Origin: Hofstenia miamia
Lineage: Eukaryota > Xenacoelomorpha > Acoela
Direction of reading: 5' to 3'
Length of the DNA: 21,626 nt
Assembly: GCA_004352715.1 (NCBI GenBank)
Contig: SCFE01000069.1
Coordinates: 924,286-945,911, forward strand
Within the stretch, counting starts at the first letter, position 1, and each line of letters opens with the position of its first letter. The notes under the pieces were generated by a model, which was given only the letters and a program-made list of their open reading frames with translations, did not search any database and was not told the DNA's origin. The translations under genes and the position numbers were made by a program. Positions 8,478-17,844 of this stretch are shown here, in pieces.

Positions 8478-9213
8478 CACTGTTGGAACCATGCCGTGCC
8501 CATGCCCTATTTTACCGTGCCCACATTAAGATGCATATCAAATATATTTATTATTTTGAACTTCTAAATCTCTTAATTTTCATGTTAAAATCATCAAAAG
8601 ATTTGTTTCTTGAACAATTTTGGAACTTTTATGCTCTCCCCTCTGCACTAACATTATTTTCATAGAAAATGGAATTTTTGCATTGGAAACAGGAAACAGG
8701 ATTGGAGACTGTGGTTTAGGGCTTAGAACTATGTAATATTTGGATTTGTGACATTAGTTAATGGTTTAGGTCTATAAAAACAGGAACTTAGGTTAGGGTT
8801 ATGGTTAAAATTAGGTGAATAATAGATCCTAAAAAGTGAAGAATAATCTGGTGGAATGACGAATTATCTGGGAAATCCGGAAAAATGAAGAATTTATCTG
8901 GATTAGGGTTTGGGGTATGCATAAATAAATGTTTTCAATGCAAACATTCCATGTTATATGAACATAATGTTAATGCGGGGGAAAGTAAAACAGATCCCAA
9001 TCTTTAAACTATTGAAAATATTTGTCCCCAAAAACATTTCCCTGATAGAGGTTTAATCTAAGATTCTTCTTTTGTTAAACCAGAAATTTATAGATTTTCA
9101 TGCTGTGCCAGACTCGTGCCTAATTTTTTTTAAATTTCGTGTTGTGGTCGTGCCCCACTGCTTCTTTTTGTGCTGTGCTCGTGCCGAAAATTCAATGCAC
9201 GGTTCCAACACTG
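8478..9213. mobile_element. Non-autonomous hAT-like element, 736 bp
   Basis: The left end, CACTGTTGGAACCATGC, and the reverse complement of the right end, CAGTGTTGGAACCGTGC, match at 15 of 17 positions. Flanking octamers AAAACTAG (8470-8477) and AATACTAG (9214-9221) match at 7 of 8, fitting the 8-bp target duplication of hAT transposons. Both subterminal regions repeat CGTGCC-type motifs (near 8494-8522 and 9108-9184), the kind of site hAT transposases bind. There is no transposase frame inside; a 60-codon frame near the left end is not convincing. Confidence 0.75.
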
Positions 9214-10196
9214 AATACTAGACAATTTTTTTTCAATATTGTTCAAATTCCATTATTATAAGGATTTGATATATTTACTGAGGCATTAATATCTTTTAAA
9301 TTTCTTCAAAATATTCAATTATTTTAATGTTTAACAGAAAATTGAATTTTCTAAAAACATTCAACTATTGAACCTATACTAACCATATGCAGCCATTGTT
9401 ATAGCTGACTAAAAACTACTATAATTCTTGTTGACCATAAGAATTAGTAAGCTAATGCTCATATTCCACACCTTTTGTCTCTAGCATTTATAAGCCCCCT
9501 TTGCAATAGAAATCTCATAACCTAAATTAAAATTTCAAATAATTCGCATGTAAAATGCGACTTCATCGCAGAGATGGAACAGGCTGCCGGCTGGCCGAGG
9601 ACGGTTTCGGCCCTTGTAATGTCCACGAAAGGCCGGTAAAATTACCGGCCATTTGCCGGCCAAAAATCAAATAAATATTCTTGTTTTTAAATGACGAGTT
9701 GCGAATAAATGTTTTTGTTTATGAGAAAATATCTGTTGTTATTTAAATGAATATTGAGACGAAAACAAATTATTCAATTCAGCACTTTATATACAATCTA
9801 CAACGGTTGGTGCTTCAAATGTGCTAGTTTGTATAATTGTTTATTTAAACACTTTATCCTTTTACTTCGCATTTCACTTTTTGTTATGAATATCGAGCTA
9901 TCAGATAGTTTATCTGATGCACTAATATATAAAATGATTAGTTTACAAAGGAAATCATCTAAAATCAACTTTACAAAAATTTAATAATTTTAAAAGAAAA
10001 AGAATCAATAAACAAAAAAACACAAATAATAGTAATAAGAAAAAATAATGATGAAATATTAGATTAAGAGAAATTGGCATCTTCATGATTGATGGTTTGC
10101 TGAAAGAGTTGGCTTAAGAATTGAAATAACGTGACGTTATGAGAATGGCATTACCCTTCTGAAGAATAATTGACAGTTGCTCAAAAAATTGTCTGA

Positions 10197-10679
10197 TTAC
10201 AAACTTTGATCAATGTTAGCAGACCGAGATGCTGCCATAGAACCAATTCTTTGAAGATGTTTGATGGCAAGAGGAGACCAACCACCAAGAGATTCAGCAG
10301 ACAAAGAAATAACCTGAATTCCAGAAGCAAGACGAGATGAGGCGTGCTTGGCTATTTTACGATCATCTGCAACTTCAAGAGCGTGACCAGCAGCAATTCC
10401 AGCATGAGACAAGGTTGATGATTGCAAGGAACTGGTGATGGTAACATCAAGAGCTGCAGGACGACCGGCAGACCAACAAGGGGGTGAAATATCTCCAGGA
10501 CGAGAGCGAGACAAAGTGAGATTTCTCTTCTCAAGAATAGGAGCTAGAGCAGCGTTAGAAGCCAGATTAAATATGACATCACGGACACGATCGTGGCCAT
10601 ATATTTTTTCACAATCACCAGAGCAACACATGGCATGATCGCCGTAAATGTCCAGAGTCTTGTTGCAGTAATTATACAA
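10197..10679 (-). pseudogene. 3' end of a non-LTR retroelement ORF (C-terminal domain)
   Basis: A 160-codon open frame on the - strand with no ATG start (it begins at a TTG right after a stop), so it is a 5'-truncated piece. It opens with CNKTLDIYGDHAMCC, a Cys/His cluster. RPGDISPPCWSAGRPAALDV is at about residues 60-80, then AAGHALEVADDRKIAKH and SLGGWSPLAIKHLQRIG. This order matches the conserved segment after the reverse transcriptase in non-LTR polyproteins of invertebrates; the zinc cluster followed by spaced Asp residues suggests a restriction-like endonuclease region. The frame is intact over its length. It lies wholly inside the hAT at 9569-11174. Confidence 0.7.
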
Positions 10680-11021
10680 AAATTTAAATTAGGAGAATTT
10701 ACACTTCAACAAAGTAAAAAATCTCAAAAAAATGAAGAGGTTTTGAGCTATATAATGCATTGAGTTGCTGTGGATCTAAATGGAGAGAATACATTCTTGG
10801 AATATTGGATAGTTTGCTCAAATTGCAAAAAGTCAGCATTTCGAACACACTCAAAGCCAGCTCAAAATAGTACTAGAAAAAACTATGGCATATCACATGC
10901 CATTAGGCATTTGAATAACTTTTTAAAGCAGCAGAAATTGAATCAGTTTCTGTTCAACAAAAAGTCTCTACTGCTTAAAGATCAAACCACTTTAAAGGCA
11001 GTAGTGAATTTATATGTAAAA

Positions 11022-11022
<1 letters not shown>

Positions 11023-11055
<33 letters not shown>
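11023..11055. repeat. (TA)n microsatellite
   Basis: Alternating TA run inside the hAT interior; it gives false IYIYIY codons. Confidence 0.95.
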
Positions 11056-11210
11056 TTGTATAGATTAAATATATAATTCAAAAAAATATACCGGCCAAGA
11101 CCGGCCGGCCGGTATTAACTCTTGCCGTCTAATTACCGGCCCCGGCGTTAAAATTTCCGCCGGTTCCAACTCTGCTTCATCGTGATCTTCATTTTAATTT
11201 TATTAAGACC

Positions 11211-11278
11211 TGCGTCCCCCCGTCCCCCAAAATTTCTAAAAAAATAAGTGGGGGGACGCCGTCCCCCTGCGTCCCCCG
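11211..11278. repeat. C-run / G-run inverted repeats at the outer hAT right end
   Basis: Blocks of CGTCCCCC and GGGGGACG alternate and can fold back on one another. They lie next to the terminal AGTGCAGCCCTG and resemble subterminal hAT repeats. Confidence 0.6.
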
Positions 11279-11300
11279 CGAGTGCAGCCCTGTGCAATAG

Positions 11301-11938
11301 TGCCTAACATCCCAGATACACTAATTGTATCAACAAATTCATTTCCGCAATCAGAGTTCTTGTAAATCAACTTGACTAGGTTTTGATAAATATTATGAAT
11401 TGTCTTTGCCACTGGGCAGAACTGCATGCAGACCGACAATCTTTACTCAAAACCGGCCCCGCAATCAGCAGAATTGCAATTCAAACCGAACCACACACCT
11501 TACCATTAGACTGCAATTTTGGGCCAGTTTGGCCGGCATTTTCTTTTCACACATTTCATTTGGAAACTGAATTTTGAAAATATTATGAAGATTTTTTGGA
11601 ATCTGAGGTACCACGTTCTTCTTTTAGGGTCCCAGTCCCATTTTGGTACCAAGTGCGTCGAAATTTTAATTTCCTGGTCATTGAAACTACTAAATCCTAT
11701 GGGAATAGCGGGTCATGTAACACTTCACAGTGGAAATTCCTAAAGTTACCCACAGAAAATCGGCTGTTGGGGCTAAAAGCCTCAAACTTCGCATAGATAT
11801 GCTCAACATGGATACAATTATCACTCTATAGTCAAAGTCCACATAACTAAAAAATTGGGGATTTCTGAATGGAAAAACTATGGGAAAAGTACAGAGCGGT
11901 CGACGAAATTTTTATTTCAACCATACACAGCGGTGACT

Positions 11939-11939
<1 letters not shown>
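11301..11939. other. Moderate-GC stretch of unknown nature
   Basis: Composition is more balanced than neighbouring DNA, and short frames overlap on both strands without domain signal. It may be an old repeat, but I recognise none. Confidence 0.4.
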
Positions 11940-11979
<40 letters not shown>

Positions 11980-11993
11980 AATATATATATATG
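11940..11993. repeat. (AT)n microsatellite
   Basis: Two AT runs separated by CGAA. Confidence 0.95.
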
Positions 11994-12569
11994 AAATATG
12001 AAAAGTATGTACTAAGCACGAAAGGTGTTGCTAAACTCATAGTACCCAGCGCCATGAGTTTTTCTCAAATAATGCATTGACAACAAAATTCTTCATCAAA
12101 AATACTATAGAAAACTTTTCAAATTGTTAATTTTTTTATTGTTTTGCCTCTAAGTAAATCTTGCGCGAGATTTATGCAACTTTATATAAAGTTTTGTTTT
12201 GATGTATATTTCTATTTTTTATTTTTGTAGCTCTATAAATTGTCTTTTGATATTATATTTTAGAACAATAAAATTCATATTCAAACATACTATATTTAAT
12301 CCAATTGTTTTGAAAACTATTCACATTGTTCACGTCTCAATGAATATCGCAAGCATTAAATTTTGAACTTATGATTGTTGTAGCCTACCGTCGTGAATTA
12401 TTAAACTATTCTCAGCTGATTTCATCACAATTGTTTTTTCAAGGTTCACTGAATATCTCAAAAACGTATATATAAGTTTTTAATAACTAATAAATGTCAA
12501 TCATTTTAACTTCAGCCTTGAATAAAACCTGTCAATTGCAGTTTTAGCAGCCCTTCGTCCTTTGAGGAA
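11994..12569. other. AT-rich stretch, nothing recognised
   Basis: No coding frame or repeat termini seen. Confidence 0.5.
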
Positions 12570-12700
12570 CAAGGCTGGAAGTGGGTTGGTCTGGCTCAGG
12601 CGGGCTAACTCGTTCCATGTGGGCCGTGGGTTGGGCTGGGTCAAAAAAATTTAATGTAGGGTGCGGGCCGGGCCGGGCTGGGCCAAAATTATGTTAATAG
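12570..12700. repeat. GC-rich GGGCC/GGGCT tract
   Basis: An island of GGGCCGGGCCGGGCTGGGCC-type repeats in AT-rich DNA. Such tracts are common next to hAT termini. A possible start, CAAGGCTGGAAGTGGG (12570), shares TGGAAGTGGG with the inverted sequence at 14489-14498, but the flanking octamers match at only 4 of 8. Confidence 0.4.
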
Positions 12701-12840
12701 CTAAATAAGCTGTGAACCGGAAACAGCAATTCTTGTGCTTTTCACAGCAGCTGTTAACAGCTTCGAGATTTTCTTTATTAGTCCTTAGAAGGAATGGATA
12801 AAAAATTGGTAGGTAGTCTCTGACATTGCATGGATAGGAG

Positions 12841-13037
12841 CAGGAGCGTACGCTGAATGTTTTTTACGGCTTGATCATGGGAAAATATTGAAAAACAAAC
12901 TCTAAAAATGAATTTACTTAGTTTGTAAATTTTTTTTAATGGTTTTGCTGAACATTATTATATTTATCCAATCAAAAGCAGTTTTGAAAACCTGACTTGG
13001 AGAAATTTAACAATGACTCTCCATGTGTACGCCACTG
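12841..13037. mobile_element. hAT-like MITE, 197 bp
   Basis: The left end CAGGAGCGTACGC and the reverse complement of the right end CAGTGGCGTACAC agree at 10 of 13. Flanks GATAGGAG and GATAAAAG agree at 6 of 8, fitting a decayed 8-bp target duplication. CAGTGGCGTA is a common hAT-type start. There is no coding capacity. Confidence 0.55.
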
Positions 13038-14808
13038 GATAAAAGACAATGAAATAGTTTTTAGAAAGAGTTAAAGGAAAAGCAACACCTTTTCCACAAT
13101 ATCATTAAATAATTTAGCTAGCTGTGCTGAATGTATGATTTTTTGCCGACTAAGCACATGTTCTACGGCATTTCATAAGTAAAATTAAGATTGTTTGTAG
13201 AAACAATGAAAGACATTGCTGCAAGAGAACAACCTAATTGAAAATATGCAACAGCATCGAATTATGTTAAGTAAATATACAGAGGGAATATACACTATTA
13301 AAACAAATGTTAGAGAAAAGTAAAATTATTATTTTCAATTCATTGTGTGTATTACTGTATTAGTGGTACTCAATCAAAATAAAGGAAACGTATTACAATG
13401 ATGTGATGTTGTAATTAGCCTGCGTTCAGGAAAATACGTGTAAAAAAACGAAAATTAACAGGTTATTTTCTCTTTGTTCGTGTTTTGTTATTGTTAAAAT
13501 AATAATGGCTAATCAGATTATTACTGCGACAATAGTTTATGTAAGAAAATTTTAAGCCTTATAACAATAGTAGTACACTGCTAGTTTTATCATAAGTTTG
13601 TTTCCAGTGCTTTTCCAAGTATTGAAATCTTTAAGTCAAACACTGAAATATAAAGAATATATAAATTATTATAAACATAGTGCTTTTCTAATTTTACTTT
13701 CGTTCCAGTTTTTGATGTTCCATCATTTGTATGATGTAAGTTTAAAAAGAGCTTGAAGTCTCTTCTTTTAATGGCAAGTAACTAAATTTTGAAGTTTAAA
13801 AGAAAACAAATTTATAAATCAATTTAGCAAAATGTTTAGTAGTTTATGTATTAATTACTTCAATAATATTTTTACCTAAATTACTAGTTATTAAAGCTGA
13901 TGCTCAATTCAAAATACTTGATACTTTCTTCCTCATAGCCGTCTTTAAGCTTCTTGCAACATGTACAATAGGGCTCATTGCAACCAAGAGTTTGATAACT
14001 TATTGTTTATTTAGGTTCATGTTATCAAATATTGAATAAAAATTATTCTCAATTAATGTCTTAAAATATTATTCAAATATATTTCATTACATAATTGGAA
14101 TCGGATTCAAAATCTCAAAGCTTAAATCCGAATCTGAATTTGTAAAAACTATTATTTTTGGAACTGAATTTGATTAAGGAATCTGCCAATAATAAATATG
14201 GAAGTAAATTATATTATCAATATATCAATATTTCAAGAGAAATATTTGAAAAAGATACATTTCAAATATGTTGATTTTTGAACAATTTTGAGGATCACTT
14301 AGTCTACTGTTTATGCAATAAATTTCGTTTTTGCTGTAATCAATTGCATGAATAGCAAGAAGCAACCCTAAAATCATTCATAATTTTTCAATTCAAATTA
14401 GGGCACATGGCCATTAAATCCTTCAAATGTTAACGGATCAAATTCATGTAGTAATTTTTTATCGCTATGGCTGAGTCACAGTATGTATCCCACTTCCATA
14501 CTGATGTAAAAAAATTTGAAACCAGTTTTATTTACTTCGCCAAACCCTTATAATTGTGATCGTTGTACCATCAAATACGGATTCTGTACTCAATAAGCAA
14601 TTTGCAAAAAAAAAATCTTTTTAATAAAAATTTCTTAAATGATTCACTACTTAGGATCTCAGGCATTAAAATATTTTGCAAAAAAAGTTCATAACACACT
14701 TCTCCTAGTGTTGCATATTGAGATTATTTTCAAAATCATGCCTAATTTAATAGCATTGATAACTTGTCATCAAAAGTACTTTCATAAATTTACGTTTTTC
14801 GAATTTAG
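13038..14808. other. AT-rich sequence upstream of Ig exon B1
   Basis: If gene B starts nearby, a signal-peptide exon would be expected here, but none with a hydrophobic start and a phase-1 donor was found. A short ATG frame at 13505 ending before GTAAGA is in phase 0 and does not fit. Confidence 0.45.
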
Positions 14809-15069
14809 ATGGACCAGAAAATGGGATAATTTCTACAAAGCAGTATGTTAAGGAAGGAGAAATAGCTTCAGTGATCTGCTCATTTGAATGTAATCCACCT
14901 GCAGACTTTAGTACATCAACTCCAAACTTTCAAATAGTGAATAACAATTCAATAAAATGGGTCATTAATGAGTTTACTTATAATGCAACGACTATTGAAT
15001 TACTATGCAATGCTGTGAATACCAAAACTCACGAAAACTCCTCACTATCAACAACTATTGAATTCCAAT
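14809..15069 (+). CDS. Ig-domain exon B1
   Basis: A 261-bp exon between GAATTTAG and GTAAGA, phase 1 at both ends, 87 codons; the opening split codon is Tyr (T+AT). It starts (Y)GPENGIISTKQYVKEGE. Cys24 in SVICSF and Cys67 in ELLCNAVN are the expected Ig disulfide pair, with an extra Cys28. The only Trp is at 51, well after the usual strand-C position, which holds Phe34-Ser. N-glycosylation sequons include NNS, NAT and NSS. The closing EFQY plus the next exon is the usual end of one domain and start of the next. It is an extracellular domain of a surface or secreted Ig-family protein; the ligand is unknown. Confidence 0.85.
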
Positions 15070-15112
15070 GTAAGAAAATTTACATTTCATTTTACATTAA
15101 AATTTTACCTAG

Positions 15113-15370
15113 ATATTTCACTTGTATTCAAAGAGAAATTGTCAGTAAATGAGGGTGATAAGCTAACCATCGAATGTTCAGCAGTAGAAGCTAACCCAGC
15201 AGTTTTATCTATGAAATTATATCAAAATTCTTTTCTATTGAAGGAGGAGAGTGGAAATTCTATTTCTTATCAAATGTTGAACGTCTTAAAAAAGGAAAGA
15301 TCGACTTTAAGATGCATTGCTGGAAATGGAGTAATTGAGAAACAGAAAACTTCCCATTTGGATGTCTTCT
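15113..15370 (+). CDS. Ig-domain exon B2
   Basis: A 258-bp exon (86 codons) after a 43-bp intron (15070-15112), with acceptor TTTTACCTAG and donor GTGAGT, phase 1 at both ends. It reads (Y)ISLVFKEKLSVNEGDK; Cys22 is in TIECSAVEANP and Cys68 in TLRCIAGNG. This domain has no tryptophan at all: the strand-C core position appears as Leu36 in MKLYQNSFLL, where related I-set/C2-set domains have Trp. It ends HLDVFY. The N-terminal side and cysteine spacing still fit an Ig fold. It differs from the other three in having no late Trp. Confidence 0.82.
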
Positions 15371-16247
15371 GTGAGTAATGGTTACAGAAGTAACAAATTT
15401 CATTATATACTAAAATTATTCAAGATCCTGAATATTTGAATAAACTCAAATCATTGTTAGACATAGTAACTGTGATAATTTGATGCTTAAAATACAAATT
15501 CCATAACAAGTAAAGTATTTGTCCTCTAGTAAAACCAAAAGTACAACAAGAGAAAAAAGGGACTAAAATATTACTCTGAATTGAGATATTAAAAAACACT
15601 AAGATATTCGTTTTTTATAAATATTTCAAATCAAATGCAATTAAAATGAAATTACTAAGAAAGTCACACTTTTGAAATCGACTAATTTTTACATGAAAGA
15701 AATAATGTAAAAATACCCACATATTCGAATTACTTTTATTTTCAGTGGTGTGGCAAATATGTACTATTTTTTCGATTCAATTACTGAAATCTCTGAGGTA
15801 TTTCTCGAAAATTGGACAATTATAGTCTACTAACATAATTAAGTTATATTTTATCATATGCGAATATTATAACTAAATATTGCAAAAATTCATTAAGAAC
15901 ATTTAGCAAAACATTGTTTTTGGCACTATTTGCAATCTTATTACTAAACTCCTTACCTTTTATATATTGAATTTTAAAATAATCAATATTTATTCACAAT
16001 TCCTACAAAACGAGCTAGCAAATTTTGGATAAATTGGACATTACAGAAATTTCGGTACAACCAAAAAAATTCATTTTCATGTACATTATGCTAATACAGC
16101 TAGCATTGTGATGAGATTCAATTTTGTTTTTCATCTTTTCAAAGGTAGTTAATTGAAGCCACTAAAAACAAGAAAATACATGTCTAAATAATGATGATTG
16201 TTAAAATTATTAGTTTTTGTTATCAAGTGATAAAATAAATATTTAAG
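15371..16247. other. Intron between Ig exons B2 and B3
   Basis: 877 bp, AT-rich, no other exon seen. Its phase (1) is the same as at every other Ig junction. Confidence 0.75.
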
Positions 16248-16508
16248 ATGGGCCAGATGATATTTTGTTCAAAGAAATATATACAGTAAATGAAGGAAGT
16301 GATATTAGTATCAGCTGTAAAGTAACTTCAAACCCTGAAGCCCATTTTTCAAAATCGTCCTCAGATTATAGTATTACCTCACCTAACGCTATTACTTGGG
16401 AGTTCAAAAAACTTCAGAAAAACAAAAATGGTTCAACAATCAGTTGCACAGCTGTTAATGAAAAGACTCTTAACACAATCACCAAAGTAGGCATCATTCT
16501 TGTATACT
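16248..16508 (+). CDS. Ig-domain exon B3
   Basis: A 261-bp exon, with acceptor ATTTAAG and donor GTACGT, phase 1 at both ends. It reads (Y)GPDDILFKEIYTVNEGSD. Cys24 is in ISCKVTSNPEA, Trp51 in AITWEF, and Cys67 in NGSTISCTAVN. GST..CTAVN is the classical strand E-F-G signature of I-set/C2-set Ig domains. NGS is a glycosylation sequon. It ends ILVYY. B3 and B4 resemble one another closely in layout. Confidence 0.88.
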
Positions 16509-16554
16509 GTACGTTCTTTTATGTCTTGTTTGTATTTGTAAACTTATAAATTAG

Positions 16555-16812
16555 ATGGTCCACAATCAATGCAATTCCAAGAAATTTATTATTTTAACGA
16601 AGGTGAAAATGCTGAAATTACTTGTTCAGTTGAATCATATCCATTGGCTAATTTTTCAAGTTCTAATCACTTTGAAATCTCTTCACTAAATGCAATTACA
16701 TGGAGGTATCAAAGTATTTCACGTTCTCTAAATGGATCAACTGTTAAGTGTCATTCATACAATCAGCAAACTCAACTTTCCAAACAAATTATCACCGAAA
16801 TAGTTGTTTATT
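16555..16812 (+). CDS. Ig-domain exon B4
   Basis: A 258-bp exon after a 46-bp intron (16509-16554), with acceptor ATTAG and donor GTAAGT, phase 1 at both ends. It reads (Y)GPQSMQFQEIYYFNEGEN. Cys24 is in EITCSVESYPLA, Trp50 in AITWRYQ, and Cys66 in NGSTVKCHSYN. NFS and NGS are sequons. It ends EIVVY with a split codon, so at least one further exon is expected downstream. Confidence 0.88.
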
Positions 16813-17844
16813 GTAAGTATTAAATACTATTCTATATCGGAAATGCTTTTCTGCATTAAACAATGCCTACAAACATAATACATATGTGCTTTCTTCTTTG
16901 TTTTCACATTTAGCTTAAAACTAAGCTTGTATATGTATAACTACGCTGCAGCTACATTTGAAGGCACTAGCTTAAGTTTTCCCCAAACTTCATTTTTCAA
17001 CAACTTTCAAATTCCTCATTTAAAACAACGTATATCAAGTATATGAGTATACACGAATATTAACAATTTTGCTGAAAAATATATATACTGTCATGAATTT
17101 GGAAATCATTTACATTACTACAAAGGCATTTTATGCTGACATTGCAAATTGAAATAAAAAATTTGTAATTTTCTGTTTTTTAAAATTCTTTAATAACACT
17201 AAAAATATTTTTTCACTTCAGGAGTAATTCTTCCTGAATACCAGTACAGCTCATATTTAATATGTCACTATTTTAAGTCCAGTTTTTGCATTGTTTGATT
17301 TTTCATTTCAATGGATCAAGGAATCAGCATAGAGACTTATAATTTCTTATCTCTTGATTGTAAATTAAGATTTCCTCTTAATTGCATGAACATTTCTAAT
17401 TTGTTGTAAATTAAGTGTGCTTTTTATTTGTAATTCGAAATTTTTTTAAAACTGTACATTAATTCTTAAATTAATAACTGAGGCATGAATTTATTAAAAC
17501 TCAAACCACAGTATACTGATTGAAAAAATTTATTTGTAAGAATAAACCGAAATTTATATTGTAAATTTCATTTAGAATTTTACATTTTTATGAAGGACTT
17601 GAATTTTTATAAAATATGACAGTTACTATGTGTTTTAACTAAGAATGCTGTCTTTTAGTTTTCCAAAGTCAAAAGATTTATGTTACTCCCGAACTTTGCA
17701 CATTTATATTAAAATATTTTTTTAAATTTTTTTAACACAGTCTAATTTTAGCTGTGCGTGTTTTATGCTTTCTGTATTATGTTACAAAAAATTGATTTCT
17801 GCAGCATTATTGCTAAATTTGCGTTATTTTCTATAATTATATTA
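16813..17844. other. AT-rich sequence after Ig exon B4
   Basis: No transmembrane exon seen. One possible tail exon is listed separately. The stretch ends where the mariner begins. Confidence 0.45.
17222..17298 (+). CDS. Possible tyrosine-rich tail exon (weak)
   Basis: After a good acceptor (TTTTTCACTTCAG), phase 1 reads (x)VILPEYQYSSYLICHYFK, then SSFCIV and TGA. EYQYSSYL has three closely spaced tyrosines, like the gene A tail exons. Joined directly to B4 the split codon (T+GA) would be a stop, so at least one exon must lie between. Could be chance. Confidence 0.2.

Larger units (their letters stand above)
9569..11174. mobile_element. hAT element with perfect 8-bp target duplication
   Basis: The left terminus CAGAGATGGAACAGGC and the reverse complement of the right terminus CAGAGTTGGAACCGGC match at 14 of 16 positions. 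The flanking octamer CTTCATCG is identical on both sides (9561-9568 and 11175-11182). Both subterminal regions are GC-rich clusters of CCGGCC, in strong contrast to the AT-rich interior. An inverted pair GGCCGGTAA/TTACCGGCC lies at 9631-9650. No hAT transposase is present, so mobility would need a helper. The interior carries the 3' end of a non-LTR retroelement (10197-10679) and an AT microsatellite. Confidence 0.88.
8158..11292. mobile_element. Candidate outer hAT-like element enclosing two others
   Basis: CAGGGCTGCACT at 8158-8169 is matched by its exact reverse complement ending at 11292, a typical hAT-style terminus (CAGGG...). The flanking octamers CGACATAG and TGCAATAG agree at 5 of 8 positions, a weak target duplication. 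Removing the two nested elements leaves about 0.8 kb, plausible for a non-autonomous hAT. The subterminal sequences differ (the right end is rich in runs of C, the left is not), so the two ends could instead belong to different copies. Confidence 0.4.

Noticed and set aside
8716-8915. TTAGGG-like motifs inside the hAT at 8478
   Set aside because: Scattered single occurrences, not a telomeric array.
10352-10638. Open frames of 60 and 67 codons on both strands
   Set aside because: Shadows of the retroelement frame at 10197-10679.
11236-11796. Several overlapping short frames on both strands
   Set aside because: No domain signal; one runs through the GC-rich hAT end.
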